Assembly (NCBI GenBank): GCA_002704345.1
Contig: PAGD01000006.1
Coordinates: 4,054-20,761, forward strand
Origin: Rhodobiaceae bacterium
GTDB taxonomy: Bacteria; Pseudomonadota; Alphaproteobacteria; MED-G09
Length of the DNA: 16,708 nt
Direction: 5' to 3'
Shown here: positions 1 through 7,417 of the stretch, one piece after another
Position numbering within the stretch: the first letter of the stretch is position 1
How the letters are laid out: the number at the start of each line of letters is the position of its first letter
Translations under genes and position numbers: made by a program
Notes under the pieces: generated by a model
Databases searched by the model: none
Told to the model about the DNA's origin: nothing
The model's input: only the letters and a program-made list of their open reading frames with translations

Positions 1-447
1 TTAAAGGGCGAGGTTCTTATTAAGTACTTCGCACAAAACCCATCTGTTTTTAAAAATTACTCATATATATTTATTGGTCCTTTGAGAGCTAAATACAGTA
101 TAGACAGATGCACTTCTCAAAAAGAAAATATCTCTGTAACATTTAATGAAATTAACGATAGAACCGAAGCAGAAAAACTTAAAGGCCAAGAAATTTTTAT
201 TGAGAAAACCCAATTAAAAGATTTAAACGAAGATGAATGGTATCACCAAGATCTAATCGGCCTCAAAGTTGAAACGCTTGAAGGAAAAAAGCTTGGTATA
301 ATTAAAGCTATTTATAATTTTGGAGCAGGTGATATCCTAGAGATCAAATTAACAAATAATAAAATAGAAATGATACCATTTAATAAGGATTTTGTTTTGG
401 ATATTATCTTAAACGATAAGGTTATTATTTCAGATATGGATTTTTAA
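1..447 (+). CDS. rimM: Ribosome maturation factor RimM (5' end cut off by window)
   Basis: RimM binds ribosomal protein S19 and assists maturation of the 30S subunit head in the cytoplasm. The frame is open from base 1 and ends in TAA; 148 residues are visible. The first ones (LKGEVLIKYF) match the conserved RimM N-terminal motif around GLKGEV, so the true start lies roughly 15 residues upstream, outside the window. A TTG at 82 is an internal leucine codon in the middle of the conserved barrel domain and should not be used as the start. The N-terminal RimM domain fills about the first 70 residues. The PRC-barrel-like domain follows, with LIGLKVETLEGKKLG and a final IPFNKDFV segment. The stop codon abuts the ATG of trmD with no gap, the usual rimM-trmD pairing and a sign of translational coupling. 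Identity is confident from motif, length and neighbour. Confidence 0.93.
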   Translation, partial: LKGEVLIKYFAQNPSVFKNYSYIFIGPLRAKYSIDRCTSQKENISVTFNEINDRTEAEKLKGQEIFIEKTQLKDLNEDEWYHQDLIGLKVETLEGKKLGIIKAIYNFGAGDILEIKLTNNKIEMIPFNKDFVLDIILNDKVIISDMDF

Positions 448-1140
448 ATGACCTGGAATGTTGATATTTTAACTTTATATCCCGATATGTTTCCCGGGCA
501 TCTGGACAAAAGTTTGTCTGGAAAAGCATTAAGGCAAGGTATTTGGAATTTAAGAGTTCACGATATCCGTAATTATGGTATTGGGACTCACAAAACTGTT
601 GATGGTAAGCCTGCAGGCGGGGGGCCTGGAATGGTCTTAAGGGCTGATGTTTTAGATAAGACTATTAAAGGCTGTATTAAGAATAATAACAGGATTATTT
701 ATTTTTCACCAAAGGGTAAGCAACTAACACAAGAAAAAGTTAAAGAATTTTCTTTGAGTAATGGTGTTTCGATATTATGTGGCCATTTTGAGGGGATTGA
801 TCAAAGGGTTATTGAAAAATACGATATGGAAGAGATATCAATAGGAGATTATATTCTATCGGGCGGAGAAATTGCCGCGATGGCATTTTTAGATTCTGTT
901 ATTCGTTTATTGCCAAATGTTATTGGTAATAATGAATCAACGATAGTTGAGAGTTTTTCAGATGATCTTCTAGAGTATCCTCAATATACAAAGCCAAATG
1001 ATTTTGATAATAAAGAAATACCGTCAATTTTGTTATCAGGAGATCATAAGGCTATAGAAGAGTGGCGGACAAATCAGTCCTTGAGTTTAACAAAAAAAAG
1101 AAGACCAGATCTCATTTCGAAAAAAAAAGATAAAATATAG
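448..1140 (+). CDS. trmD: tRNA (guanine-37-N1)-methyltransferase TrmD
   Basis: TrmD methylates G37 next to the anticodon of tRNAs reading CNN codons, using S-adenosylmethionine, and so prevents +1 frameshifting. The 230-residue length is close to the family norm. The substrate motif GGGPGMVLRADVLD lies at about residues 57-70. The trefoil-knot SAM-binding loops are at 110-120 (LCGHFEGIDQR) and 131-141 (SIGDYILSGGE). A linker with LLEYPQYTKP follows at 174-183, then the C-terminal tRNA-binding domain ending in RRPDL. The ATG directly follows the rimM stop codon and has no clear Shine-Dalgarno sequence, so translation is probably coupled to rimM. The lysine-rich C terminus (KKKDKI) is a little extended but unremarkable. 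It belongs to the rimM-trmD-rplS group found across bacteria. Confidence 0.97.
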   Translation: MTWNVDILTLYPDMFPGHLDKSLSGKALRQGIWNLRVHDIRNYGIGTHKTVDGKPAGGGPGMVLRADVLDKTIKGCIKNNNRIIYFSPKGKQLTQEKVKEFSLSNGVSILCGHFEGIDQRVIEKYDMEEISIGDYILSGGEIAAMAFLDSVIRLLPNVIGNNESTIVESFSDDLLEYPQYTKPNDFDNKEIPSILLSGDHKAIEEWRTNQSLSLTKKRRPDLISKKKDKI

Positions 1141-1229
1141 TAAAAATAAGGTGACTTATGGGTAATGTCTGTGCTAATTGACCTACCTCAGTAAAAAATA
1201 ATTTTTTAATACAAATAAAGTTGATTGTT
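1141..1229 (+). promoter_or_regulatory. Possible rplS mRNA leader with a seven-codon mini-ORF
   Basis: This 89-base gap is the longest in the window. It contains AAGGTG at 1148-1153, four bases before an ATG at 1158, which opens a mini-ORF of seven codons (MGNVCAN, stop TGA at 1179-1181). GGGTA at 1160-1164 can pair with TACCT at 1184-1188, and GTC at 1167-1169 with GAC at 1180-1182. AGGT at 1149-1152 could alternatively pair with ACCT at 1181-1184 and hide the mini-ORF ribosome site. An all-A/T inverted repeat (AAAAAAT / ATTTTTT) spans 1193-1207. A TATAGT overlaps the trmD stop at 1136-1141, but I find no good -35 for it. L19 leaders are known in other phyla; I do not recognise this one. Function is inferred only. 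Confidence 0.25.
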
Positions 1230-1649
1230 ATGAATATAATTGAAACGTTAGAAGCAAAGCATGTTGAAGAACTAACTAAGGATAAAGCTATCCCAGACTT
1301 CCGTCCTGGAGATACTCTAAAAGTTAATGTTCGAATAAAAGAAGGCGAGCGAGAAAGACTTCAGGCCTATGAAGGTGTTTGTATTTCAAGATCTGGAAAA
1401 AGCTTAAATCAGAATTTTACTGTTAGAAAGATTTCTTATGGTGAAGGCGTTGAGAGGGTGTTTTCTCTTTATGGTCCTTCAGTTGATTCAATTGAAGTAG
1501 TTCGATCAGGTAGAGTTCGTAGATCAAAATTATATTACTTAAGATCAAGAAGGGGTAAGTCTGCTAGAATTACTGAGCGTAAGACCTTTACATCAAAAAA
1601 GGCCTCTAAAGCTGCTGATAATACAGAAGCTTCGCAAAGCGACGCTTAG
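1230..1649 (+). CDS. rplS: 50S ribosomal protein L19
   Basis: L19 sits at the 30S-50S interface of the ribosome and contributes to intersubunit contacts. I chose the ATG at 1230 because it gives the family-typical opening MNIIETLEA; an in-frame TTG at 1221 would add three residues without support. The product is 139 residues. Conserved blocks are [11 protein letters not shown] at about 22-32, [10 protein letters not shown] at 45-54, a segment around [19 protein letters not shown], and [19 protein letters not shown]. The last 20 residues are a serine/alanine/lysine-rich tail, a common extension in alphaproteobacterial L19. The Shine-Dalgarno sequence is poor. An 89-base gap separates it from trmD, whereas leuC starts only 26 bases downstream, so rplS and leuC may share a transcript. 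Confidence 0.96.
   Translation: MNIIETLEAKHVEELTKDKAIPDFRPGDTLKVNVRIKEGERERLQAYEGVCISRSGKSLNQNFTVRKISYGEGVERVFSLYGPSVDSIEVVRSGRVRRSKLYYLRSRRGKSARITERKTFTSKKASKAADNTEASQSDA
1627..1647 (+). other. GC-rich stem-loop overlapping the rplS stop codon
   Basis: AAGCTTCGC (1627-1635) pairs with GCGACGCTT (1639-1647) across a three-base AAA loop. Eight of nine positions pair, with one T/C mismatch. This is the most GC-rich hairpin I noticed in an AT-rich window. It covers the last codons of rplS and is not followed by a T tract, so it is not a standard intrinsic terminator. A role as a 3' stabiliser or processing site between rplS and leuC is possible but unproven. Confidence 0.4.
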
Positions 1650-1675
1650 CATATATACTCCTTATAGAGGGGATT

Positions 1676-3091
1676 ATGTCTGAACCTAAAACAATATATG
1701 ATAAAATTTGGGAATCTCATCTCGCTTATGAGGGTGATGGTGATTGTTTATTATATATAGATCGTCATTTAATACACGAGGTAACAAGCCCGCAGGCCTT
1801 CGAAGGGCTAAGAATGTCTAATCGACAAGTGAGACGACCTCAGAACGCTCTAGCTGTTGCTGACCATAACATTCCAACTACCGATAGAGCTCTTGGCATA
1901 GGAGATGAAGAGTCAGAAATCCAAATTCAAACGCTAGAAGATAATTGTAAGGAATTTGGAATTAAGTATATAGAGACTAGTGATAAAAGGCAGGGAATTG
2001 TTCATATTATAGGACCAGAACAAGGCTTTACACTACCTGGTTTAACAATAGTTTGTGGAGACAGCCACACCTCTACACATGGGGCGTTTGGAGCCTTAGC
2101 ACATGGTATTGGAACGTCTGAAGTTGAGCATGTCTTGGCCACACAAACTCTTATTCAGAAAAAAGCTAAAAACTTTAAAGTCAACATTACCGGTAAGTGC
2201 AAGGATGACGTAACTGCAAAAGATTTAGCTCTTTCCGTAATAGGGGCAATCGGAACAGCCGGTGGTACTGGATACGTAATCGAATATACTGGAGATGCTG
2301 TAGAATCTTTGAGCATTGAAGGTCGAATGACTCTTTGCAACTTAACAATTGAGGCTGGGGCAAGGGCTGGTTTAGTTTCTCCTGATGAAAAAACATTTGA
2401 ATATTTAAAAGGAAGGCCAATGTCTCCAAAGGATGCCGAATGGGACTCTGCCATCGAATATTGGAAAACATTAGCCAGTGATAGAAATGCTAAATATGAT
2501 AAAACCATCGAGATTGATGCTAGTAATCTTACTCCCCTTGTTACATGGGGAACAAGTCCAGAGGACGTAATATCAATTGATGGTAATATTCCAAATTTAG
2601 AAGATATTAAAGATGACTCAAAAAGAAGTGCCGTTAAAAGATCTCTTGATTATATGAATCTCGTTCCAGGATCACCTATTAAAGGTGTGCCAATTGATCG
2701 AGTATTTATTGGTTCTTGTACAAATGGCCGTATTGAAGATTTAAGGGAAGCAGCATCCATACTTCCAGGTAAGAAAGTTTCTGAAAGAGTTTCAGCTATG
2801 GTTGTACCCGGCTCTGGCTTAGTAAAAGAGCAAGCAGAGGAAGAAGGTTTAGATAAAATTTTTATAGAAGCAGGATTTGAATGGCGTGAGCCAGGGTGTT
2901 CAATGTGTTTAGCAATGAATGCAGATAAATTAGCACCTAAAGAGAGGTGTGCATCAACTTCGAATAGGAATTTTGAAGGAAGACAGGGTCGCGAAGGAAG
3001 AACACATCTTGTAAGTCCAAAAATGGCTGCAGCTGCAGCTTTGACAGGATGCTTAACAGATGTAAGGGAAATGGTACTTGAAAATGGATAA
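1676..3091 (+). CDS. leuC: 3-isopropylmalate dehydratase, large subunit LeuC
   Basis: With LeuD it isomerises 2-isopropylmalate to 3-isopropylmalate, the second step of leucine biosynthesis, using an aconitase-type [4Fe-4S] cluster. At 471 residues it has the normal length for the bacterial leuC form. The three cluster cysteines are visible: Cys348 in IGSCTNGR, and Cys408 and Cys411 in [11 protein letters not shown]. Other aconitase-family blocks include [20 protein letters not shown] at about 127-146 and the RNFEGRQGR stretch near 431-439. The start is an ATG preceded by AGAGGGG, one of the best ribosome-binding sites in the window. The 3' end overlaps leuD by eight bases (ATGGATAA), indicating coupled translation of the two subunits. 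No leucine-rich leader peptide or attenuator precedes it. Open frames on the opposite strand inside this gene (2155-2508) look like shadows. Confidence 0.98.
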   Translation: MSEPKTIYDKIWESHLAYEGDGDCLLYIDRHLIHEVTSPQAFEGLRMSNRQVRRPQNALAVADHNIPTTDRALGIGDEESEIQIQTLEDNCKEFGIKYIETSDKRQGIVHIIGPEQGFTLPGLTIVCGDSHTSTHGAFGALAHGIGTSEVEHVLATQTLIQKKAKNFKVNITGKCKDDVTAKDLALSVIGAIGTAGGTGYVIEYTGDAVESLSIEGRMTLCNLTIEAGARAGLVSPDEKTFEYLKGRPMSPKDAEWDSAIEYWKTLASDRNAKYDKTIEIDASNLTPLVTWGTSPEDVISIDGNIPNLEDIKDDSKRSAVKRSLDYMNLVPGSPIKGVPIDRVFIGSCTNGRIEDLREAASILPGKKVSERVSAMVVPGSGLVKEQAEEEGLDKIFIEAGFEWREPGCSMCLAMNADKLAPKERCASTSNRNFEGRQGREGRTHLVSPKMAAAAALTGCLTDVREMVLENG

Positions 3092-3716
3092 ATTTTCTTC
3101 AGTTAAAGGCATATCTGCCCCCCTTATTAATAAATCAGGAAATCAATTAAGTTTAATGATGAATATTGATACTGACATGATTATTCCTAAGCAATTCTTA
3201 AAGACAATTAAGCGATCCGGATTAGGTAAAAATCTTTTTGATGAGATGCGATATGACTCTGATGGAAAAGAGATAGACTCTTTTATTTTAAACAAGGAAC
3301 CATTTAGGAAAGCAAAAATTTTAATTGCCGGCAAGAATTTCGGATGTGGGTCCAGTCGTGAGCATGCTCCTTGGTCGATACTTGATTTCGGTATTAAAGT
3401 TATTATCGCTCCATCTTTTGCCGATATTTTTTTTAATAATTCTTTTAAAAATGGAATCCTCCCAATTAAATTGGATGAGAAAATTATCAATTCATTAATT
3501 GATGTATCAATGAAGGGAGAGGAATTAGAGGTTAATTTAATTGATCAGGCAATTATTTTGCATGATAGAAAAATAGAGTTTGATGTAGATCCAATTAATA
3601 AAGAATGTCTGGTTAAGGGTCTGGATGATATTGGTTCAACTTTAGAAAAAGTCTCGTTTATTGATGAATTCGAAAATGAAATTTCCGGTAAGCGTCCTTG
3701 GAATATCCCTAGTTAA
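3084..3716 (+). CDS. leuD: 3-isopropylmalate dehydratase, small subunit LeuD
   Basis: LeuD is the swivel-domain partner of LeuC in the isopropylmalate isomerase heterodimer. I place the start at the ATG at 3084, giving [14 protein letters not shown], the usual LeuD opening; an in-frame TTG at 3078 would add two residues. The protein is 210 residues, as expected. The diagnostic swivel-domain motif [13 protein letters not shown] is at 85-97, followed by the conserved [18 protein letters not shown]. The [12 protein letters not shown] block at 29-40 is typical of the family. The gene overlaps the end of leuC and is followed after 11 bases by leuB, so the three leu genes form one tight unit. Confidence 0.97.
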   Translation: MDKFSSVKGISAPLINKSGNQLSLMMNIDTDMIIPKQFLKTIKRSGLGKNLFDEMRYDSDGKEIDSFILNKEPFRKAKILIAGKNFGCGSSREHAPWSILDFGIKVIIAPSFADIFFNNSFKNGILPIKLDEKIINSLIDVSMKGEELEVNLIDQAIILHDRKIEFDVDPINKECLVKGLDDIGSTLEKVSFIDEFENEISGKRPWNIPS

Positions 3717-3727
3717 AGGTATAAAAA

Positions 3728-4831
3728 ATGACTAATAAAATTTTAATTTTACCAGGCGATGGTATTGGACACGAAGTCATGAAAGAAGTTAACAAAGTTA
3801 TAACTTGGTTTAATGATAATAAGTCTCTTAATGCAGAGATTGAGTTCGATAATGTTGGAGGAACATCATATGATATTCATGGATGTGCCATCTCCGAGGA
3901 AGCTATGAAGTTAGCCAAGGACTCTGATGCAGTATTGTTTGGAGCTGTTGGTGGCCCTAAGTGGGATAATGTAGAGTATGAAAATAGACCTGAGGCAGGT
4001 CTACTTCGACTTAGGAAGGATCTAGATCTTTTCGCAAATCTAAGGCCTGCTATTTGCTTTCCAGCTCTGGTTGAAGCATCCGCCCTGAAAAGAGAGATTA
4101 TAGAAGGTTTAGATATTGTTATTGTAAGAGAATTAACAGGCGGTATTTATTTTGGTGAGCCCAGGGGTATTGAGGATTTAGGCTCAGGTAATAGGCGCGG
4201 TATCAATACTCAAGTTTATGAAACTTGGGAGATAAGACGGATAGCCGAGGTTGCGTTTGAGCTTGCAAAAAAAAGAAACAATAAAGTAACCTCTTCTGAA
4301 AAAAGAAATGTGATGGAATCAGGATTGCTATGGAATGAGGAAGTTACAAAAATTCATCAAGAAAAGTATTCAGATGTTGAACTTGATCATATGCTTGCTG
4401 ATAACTGTGGTATGCAGCTAGTTAGATGGCCAAAGCAGTTCGATGTTATTGTAACTGATAATTTATTTGGCGATATGCTGTCTGATGTTGCGGCTATGCT
4501 AACAGGGTCTCTTGGAATGCTGCCTTCTGCATCACTTGGGAAATCAGATAATGGTATATTCCGAAATGCTTTATATGAACCAGTTCATGGATCTGCTCCC
4601 GACATAGAAGGCCAAGGGGTAGCAAATCCGCTTGCATCTATCTTATCTTTTGCAATGGCCTTAAGATATAGTTTTTCGAAAGAAGAAGATGCAGATCTTC
4701 TTGAAAAAGCCATTTCTAATGTTTTAGATTCTGGACTGAGGACAAAAGATATTGCTACAAAAGATAGCAATGTAATTTCAACAGTTGGAATGGGTGATGC
4801 GGTAATAACATCACTTAATAGTTTAAGCTAG
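3728..4831 (+). CDS. leuB: 3-isopropylmalate dehydrogenase LeuB
   Basis: LeuB oxidises and decarboxylates 3-isopropylmalate to 2-oxoisocaproate with NAD+, the third step of leucine synthesis. It is 367 residues, usual for the family. Visible elements are PGDGIGHEV at 9-17, the substrate arginines in [15 protein letters not shown] (93-107), [13 protein letters not shown] with the catalytic tyrosine Tyr141, the metal-binding aspartates in [11 protein letters not shown] (243-253), and the NAD-binding segment [18 protein letters not shown]. The leucine-type loop LLRLRKDL favours LeuB over isocitrate or tartrate dehydrogenases. The usual SVDKANVLE block is changed to SSEKRNVME at 189-197; the catalytic lysine (Lys192) and asparagine are kept. 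It starts 11 bases after leuD and is followed by asd after nine. Confidence 0.96.
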   Translation: MTNKILILPGDGIGHEVMKEVNKVITWFNDNKSLNAEIEFDNVGGTSYDIHGCAISEEAMKLAKDSDAVLFGAVGGPKWDNVEYENRPEAGLLRLRKDLDLFANLRPAICFPALVEASALKREIIEGLDIVIVRELTGGIYFGEPRGIEDLGSGNRRGINTQVYETWEIRRIAEVAFELAKKRNNKVTSSEKRNVMESGLLWNEEVTKIHQEKYSDVELDHMLADNCGMQLVRWPKQFDVIVTDNLFGDMLSDVAAMLTGSLGMLPSASLGKSDNGIFRNALYEPVHGSAPDIEGQGVANPLASILSFAMALRYSFSKEEDADLLEKAISNVLDSGLRTKDIATKDSNVISTVGMGDAVITSLNSLS

Positions 4832-4840
4832 GAGCCGAAA

Positions 4841-5857
4841 ATGGGAATAAATAAGTTAGCAGTTGTCGGAGCGACAGGTAATGTCGGCAGAGAAATGCTT
4901 AACATTCTCTCTGAAAGAGATTTTCCTTGCGAAGAGGTTATTGCTCTTGCTTCAGAGAGAAGTGAGGGGGATGCAGTTCCATTCGGTAATAAAGAATTAA
5001 TTGTTCAAAACTTATCTAGTTATGATTTTTCTGAAACAAGTATTGCTTTATTTTCGGCAGGAGGACAAATTTCTGAAGTTTATGGCCCAATAGCGGCTGA
5101 ACAAGGCTGTATTGTTATTGATAATTCTTCAAAGTTTAGGATGGATAATGATGTTCCTTTAATTGTTCCTGAAGTAAATATTGAGATGCTAGAGCACTAC
5201 AGGACCACAAATATTATTGCTAATCCAAATTGTTCAACTATTCAAATGGTTGTTGCTCTCAAGCCTTTAGAAGATTTGGCATCAATTAATCGAATAAATG
5301 TCTCTACATACCAATCAACCTCAGGCGCAGGAAAGGCGGCAATGGAGGAGTTATTTAATCAAACTAAAGGTATTTTCTCAAATCAAGAAGTTCAACCAGA
5401 GAGCTTTACCAAGCAAATCTCTTTTAATGTTATACCTCAGATTGGCCCTTTTTTAGAAAATGGCAATACTGAAGAAGAGCAAAAGATGATTAATGAGACA
5501 AAGAAGATTATGAGGCCAGATATTCTTATAAATGCAACATGTGTTAGAGTACCAACTTTTATTGGGCATGCAGAATCAATCAATTTAGAATTTGATTCAC
5601 CTATATCCGAGGAAGAAGCAAGAGAAGTTTTAGAGCAAGCTAGCGGATGTATTGTGTATGATGAAAGAGAAGATGGTGGTTATTCGACACCAGTTGAATC
5701 TGCAGGGCATGATGCAACTTATATCTCAAGAATAAGGGCAGATGAAACAGTTGAATACGGACTTAATTTATGGGTTGTTTCTGATAATTTAAGAAAGGGT
5801 GCTGCATTAAATGCCATTCAAATTGCTGAGGCTATTAATGAAGATTATCTTTATTAG
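4841..5857 (+). CDS. asd: Aspartate-semialdehyde dehydrogenase
   Basis: Asd reduces aspartyl phosphate to aspartate semialdehyde with NADPH, the branch point leading to lysine/diaminopimelate, threonine and methionine. The 338 residues begin with the Rossmann motif VVGATGNVGREML (8-20). The nucleophilic cysteine is Cys131 in ANPNCSTIQMV. STSGAGKAAMEEL follows, and the acid-base histidine is His243 in VPTFIGHAESINLEF. The ATG follows leuB by nine bases, with AGGAG at the end of the gap. A position downstream of leuCDB is common in alphaproteobacteria and suggests one amino-acid-biosynthesis transcript. Its stop codon overlaps, on opposite strands, the stop codon of the next gene, and no terminator hairpin is evident. 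Confidence 0.97.
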   Translation: MGINKLAVVGATGNVGREMLNILSERDFPCEEVIALASERSEGDAVPFGNKELIVQNLSSYDFSETSIALFSAGGQISEVYGPIAAEQGCIVIDNSSKFRMDNDVPLIVPEVNIEMLEHYRTTNIIANPNCSTIQMVVALKPLEDLASINRINVSTYQSTSGAGKAAMEELFNQTKGIFSNQEVQPESFTKQISFNVIPQIGPFLENGNTEEEQKMINETKKIMRPDILINATCVRVPTFIGHAESINLEFDSPISEEEAREVLEQASGCIVYDEREDGGYSTPVESAGHDATYISRIRADETVEYGLNLWVVSDNLRKGAALNAIQIAEAINEDYLY

Positions 5858-6570
5858 ATTTTCATCTGCATAATTATCCCTTTTACATCTCTTATAATTT
5901 TATTTGGAATTTGAATTTCATTATTTTTAATTACTCTTTTAGCAGACCAGAAAAGAGAGCATGAGTCTATAAAATCATCATTTTTATAAAAACTATTTTT
6001 TTTATTAATGAATTTTTCAATGAATTCTTTATCAAATCCATTTTCTTTTAGAATATCAATTCTCTCTTTTAGTCCTTCTTGAGTATTCTTCTTTGTTTCA
6101 ATAGCCCCTCCCTTCATGACTTGAAAAACTAATTCAGGGTGAGATTCAAATATTTCTGGTCTATTTTTTATTTCTAAAATGGTATCGATTTCTTTAATTT
6201 TTTTAAATAAAAACCAACTTTGCTTTGAAAGGCCCATTCCCTGTTCTTTATTAATTTTATTTGCCTCTTGATAATCTTTTGCTTTTAAAGCTAGTCTTGA
6301 GGGTGGATTAAAAATACTAGATTTATTCTTAAGGAGCATTCCCCTTGCTTCACGATCTACAACTCTCCCGCCTTTCATTAATTCTTCATCTAAGCCAATT
6401 GGCATATCAACTAAAATAAGACTAAATTTTTTTTCAATTATTTCTTCAAAATGATTAAAAATATCGAATTTGGTATTATCATTACTGTTTAGGTTTCCGC
6501 TAACACAAACCCAGCCCCCTTTCGAGCCATCAACACCTGCTACTAAAATTTTTTGTTCATTTTCTTTCAT
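5854..6570 (-). CDS. DUF429 family protein, predicted RNase H-like fold
   Basis: The 238-residue product matches the DUF429 family, predicted to adopt an RNase H-like nuclease fold but without an established role that I know of. Family blocks seen: VAGVDGSKGGW with Asp14 on the first strand; ILVDMPIGL with Asp55; GRVVDREARGML at 68-79, followed by SSIFNPPSRLAL; FESHPELVF at 141-149; and FIDSCSLFW with Asp202. Asp14, Asp55 and Asp202 with Glu142 or Glu146 could form an acidic metal-binding site; this is inferred. No signal peptide or membrane segment is present. It is the only minus-strand gene between two long plus-strand operons: its 3' end overlaps the asd stop by four bases, and its ATG lies 75 bases from sdhC. 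The lysine- and asparagine-rich composition fits the AT-rich genome, so there is no clear sign of transfer. Confidence 0.85.
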   Translation of the reverse strand: MKENEQKILVAGVDGSKGGWVCVSGNLNSNDNTKFDIFNHFEEIIEKKFSLILVDMPIGLDEELMKGGRVVDREARGMLLKNKSSIFNPPSRLALKAKDYQEANKINKEQGMGLSKQSWFLFKKIKEIDTILEIKNRPEIFESHPELVFQVMKGGAIETKKNTQEGLKERIDILKENGFDKEFIEKFINKKNSFYKNDDFIDSCSLFWSAKRVIKNNEIQIPNKIIRDVKGIIMQMKI

Positions 6571-6577
6571 AATTTTG

Positions 6578-6606
6578 TTTACACTATATGCGTAACACCA
6601 TAAAAA
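6578..6606 (+). promoter_or_regulatory. Candidate upstream sdh promoter (TTTACA / TAAAAA)
   Basis: TTTACA at 6578-6583 and TAAAAA at 6601-6606 are separated by 17 bases and match the sigma-70 consensus at five and four positions of six. Initiation near 6613 would give sdhC a leader of about 33 bases. It competes with the stronger -10 box closer to the gene. Confidence 0.25.
6583..6588 (-). promoter_or_regulatory. Candidate -10 box for the DUF429 gene
   Basis: Read on the minus strand this is TATAGT, 12 bases ahead of the ATG at 6570, which would give a leader of only about six bases. No convincing -35 hexamer lies 16 to 18 bases upstream, and there is no Shine-Dalgarno sequence before the start. 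In so AT-rich a gap a chance match is quite possible. Confidence 0.25.
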
Positions 6607-6610
6607 TCAT

Positions 6611-6645
6611 TATCTTTGATGATATCTTGAGAGTATAATTTAAGA
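6611..6645 (+). promoter_or_regulatory. Candidate sdhCDAB promoter with direct repeats, possibly leaderless
   Basis: A perfect TATAAT lies at 6634-6639. Initiation about seven bases downstream would fall on the A of the sdhC ATG (6646), and there is no Shine-Dalgarno sequence, which fits a leaderless mRNA. No TTGACA-like -35 stands 17 bases upstream. Instead, TATCTT occurs twice, at 6611-6616 and 6623-6628, twelve bases apart on the same strand. These repeats could be an activator site, but this is inference. Confidence 0.4.
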
Positions 6646-7035
6646 ATGACAAATAAAAATAAAATAAGTCCTTTAGATAGACCATTATCACCGCACTTAC
6701 AAATTTATCGCCCATCTTTTACTATGATGATGTCTATAATGCATAGAATTTCAGGAGTTATATTATATTTTGGAAGCTTTTTGTTATTAGCTTGGTACAT
6801 TTCTATTTTAATTGGAGCTGAGACATATCAGTTATTAAATCAGCTATTTTCTTTTACCATTATTAAGATTGCTTTATTTCTTTTTACTTGGATATTCTTT
6901 CACCATCTTTTTGGAGGAATTAGACATTTTATTTGGGATACAGGAAGGGGTTTTGAATTAAAAACTATTGAGTGGCTTGCTCGACTCACAGCAATTTTTT
7001 CCTTAATATCTACGTTAATAGTTTGGTTCTTATAG
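6646..7035 (+). CDS. sdhC: Succinate dehydrogenase cytochrome b556 subunit SdhC
   Basis: SdhC is one of the two membrane anchors of complex II and carries part of the haem b and ubiquinone sites. The 129 residues hold three hydrophobic segments at about 30-57, 69-92 and 110-129. The N-terminal RPLSPHLQIYRP is a signature of the family. By comparison with E. coli SdhC, the quinone-site residues are Ser30 and Arg34 (SIMHRISGV), and the haem ligand is His87 in HHLFGGIRHFIWD. It opens a run of nine co-directional TCA-cycle and related genes. The start codon has no Shine-Dalgarno sequence but has a strong TATAAT just upstream. sdhD begins 10 bases after its stop. Confidence 0.95.
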   Translation: MTNKNKISPLDRPLSPHLQIYRPSFTMMMSIMHRISGVILYFGSFLLLAWYISILIGAETYQLLNQLFSFTIIKIALFLFTWIFFHHLFGGIRHFIWDTGRGFELKTIEWLARLTAIFSLISTLIVWFL

Positions 7036-7045
7036 GCTAAAGGTT

Positions 7046-7390
7046 ATGAATAATAAACACTCAGAAGGTACTCACCATTTTATTTTACAGAGAATAACGG
7101 CTGTAGTTAATTTATTTTTAGGTGTTTATGTTTTTAACTTTTTTATTAAAAGTATAGGTAGGCCATATGATTCTGTTATTGAGACTTTAAGCAATAACTT
7201 AACATGGTTAATTATAGCAATTTTTAGTTTATCAATGTGCTATCATATGTGGATTGGTTTTAATCATATTTTGGATGATTATGTTGATGAAGTTAAAGCA
7301 AGAAATTTACTAGGAAATTTAAATTCTATTGTGGTCGTTATTGTCGCATTGGCAACTTCCTTTTCCATGATTACAATTGGTTTTTTTTAA
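7046..7390 (+). CDS. sdhD: Succinate dehydrogenase membrane anchor subunit SdhD
   Basis: SdhD is the second membrane anchor of complex II. The 114-residue protein has three hydrophobic segments at about 17-36, 52-74 and 92-113. CYHMWIGFNHILDDYV at 65-80 aligns with the E. coli SdhD segment that carries the haem ligand and quinone tyrosine, here His67 and Tyr79. The N-terminal HHFILQRITAVVN is typical of alphaproteobacterial SdhD. Its sequence is otherwise poorly conserved, as is normal for this subunit, so the position between sdhC and sdhA supports the call. The ATG is preceded by AAAGG after the sdhC stop. Confidence 0.93.
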   Translation: MNNKHSEGTHHFILQRITAVVNLFLGVYVFNFFIKSIGRPYDSVIETLSNNLTWLIIAIFSLSMCYHMWIGFNHILDDYVDEVKARNLLGNLNSIVVVIVALATSFSMITIGFF

Positions 7391-7417
7391 GTTAATTTAA
7401 AATGAGATTGGAAAAAA

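Noticed and set aside
82..447. rimM starting at the TTG at 82
   Set aside because: The frame upstream encodes the conserved LKGEV motif of RimM, so the gene begins before the window.
1193..1207. Terminator at the A/T inverted repeat before rplS
   Set aside because: The stem is made only of A-T pairs and would be unstable; it lacks the GC core of an intrinsic terminator.
1650..1675. Leucine attenuator or leader peptide before leuC
   Set aside because: The gap is only 26 bases, with no run of leucine codons and no terminator/antiterminator pair.
2155..2508. Open frames on the minus strand inside leuC (117 and 94 codons)
   Set aside because: They lie wholly within a confidently identified gene, show no recognisable motif and overlap each other; they look like shadows of leuC codons.
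3078..3091. Possible frameshift fusion of leuC and leuD
   Set aside because: The overlap ATGGATAA is a normal stop/start overlap; both proteins are full length with expected ends.
3143..3490. 115-codon minus-strand frame inside leuD
   Set aside because: Fully antisense to conserved LeuD motifs, with no ribosome site or family resemblance.
6611..6630. FNR-type site upstream of sdhC
   Set aside because: The sequence has TTGAT but not the matching ATCAA half-site at the right spacing; it fits a direct repeat better.
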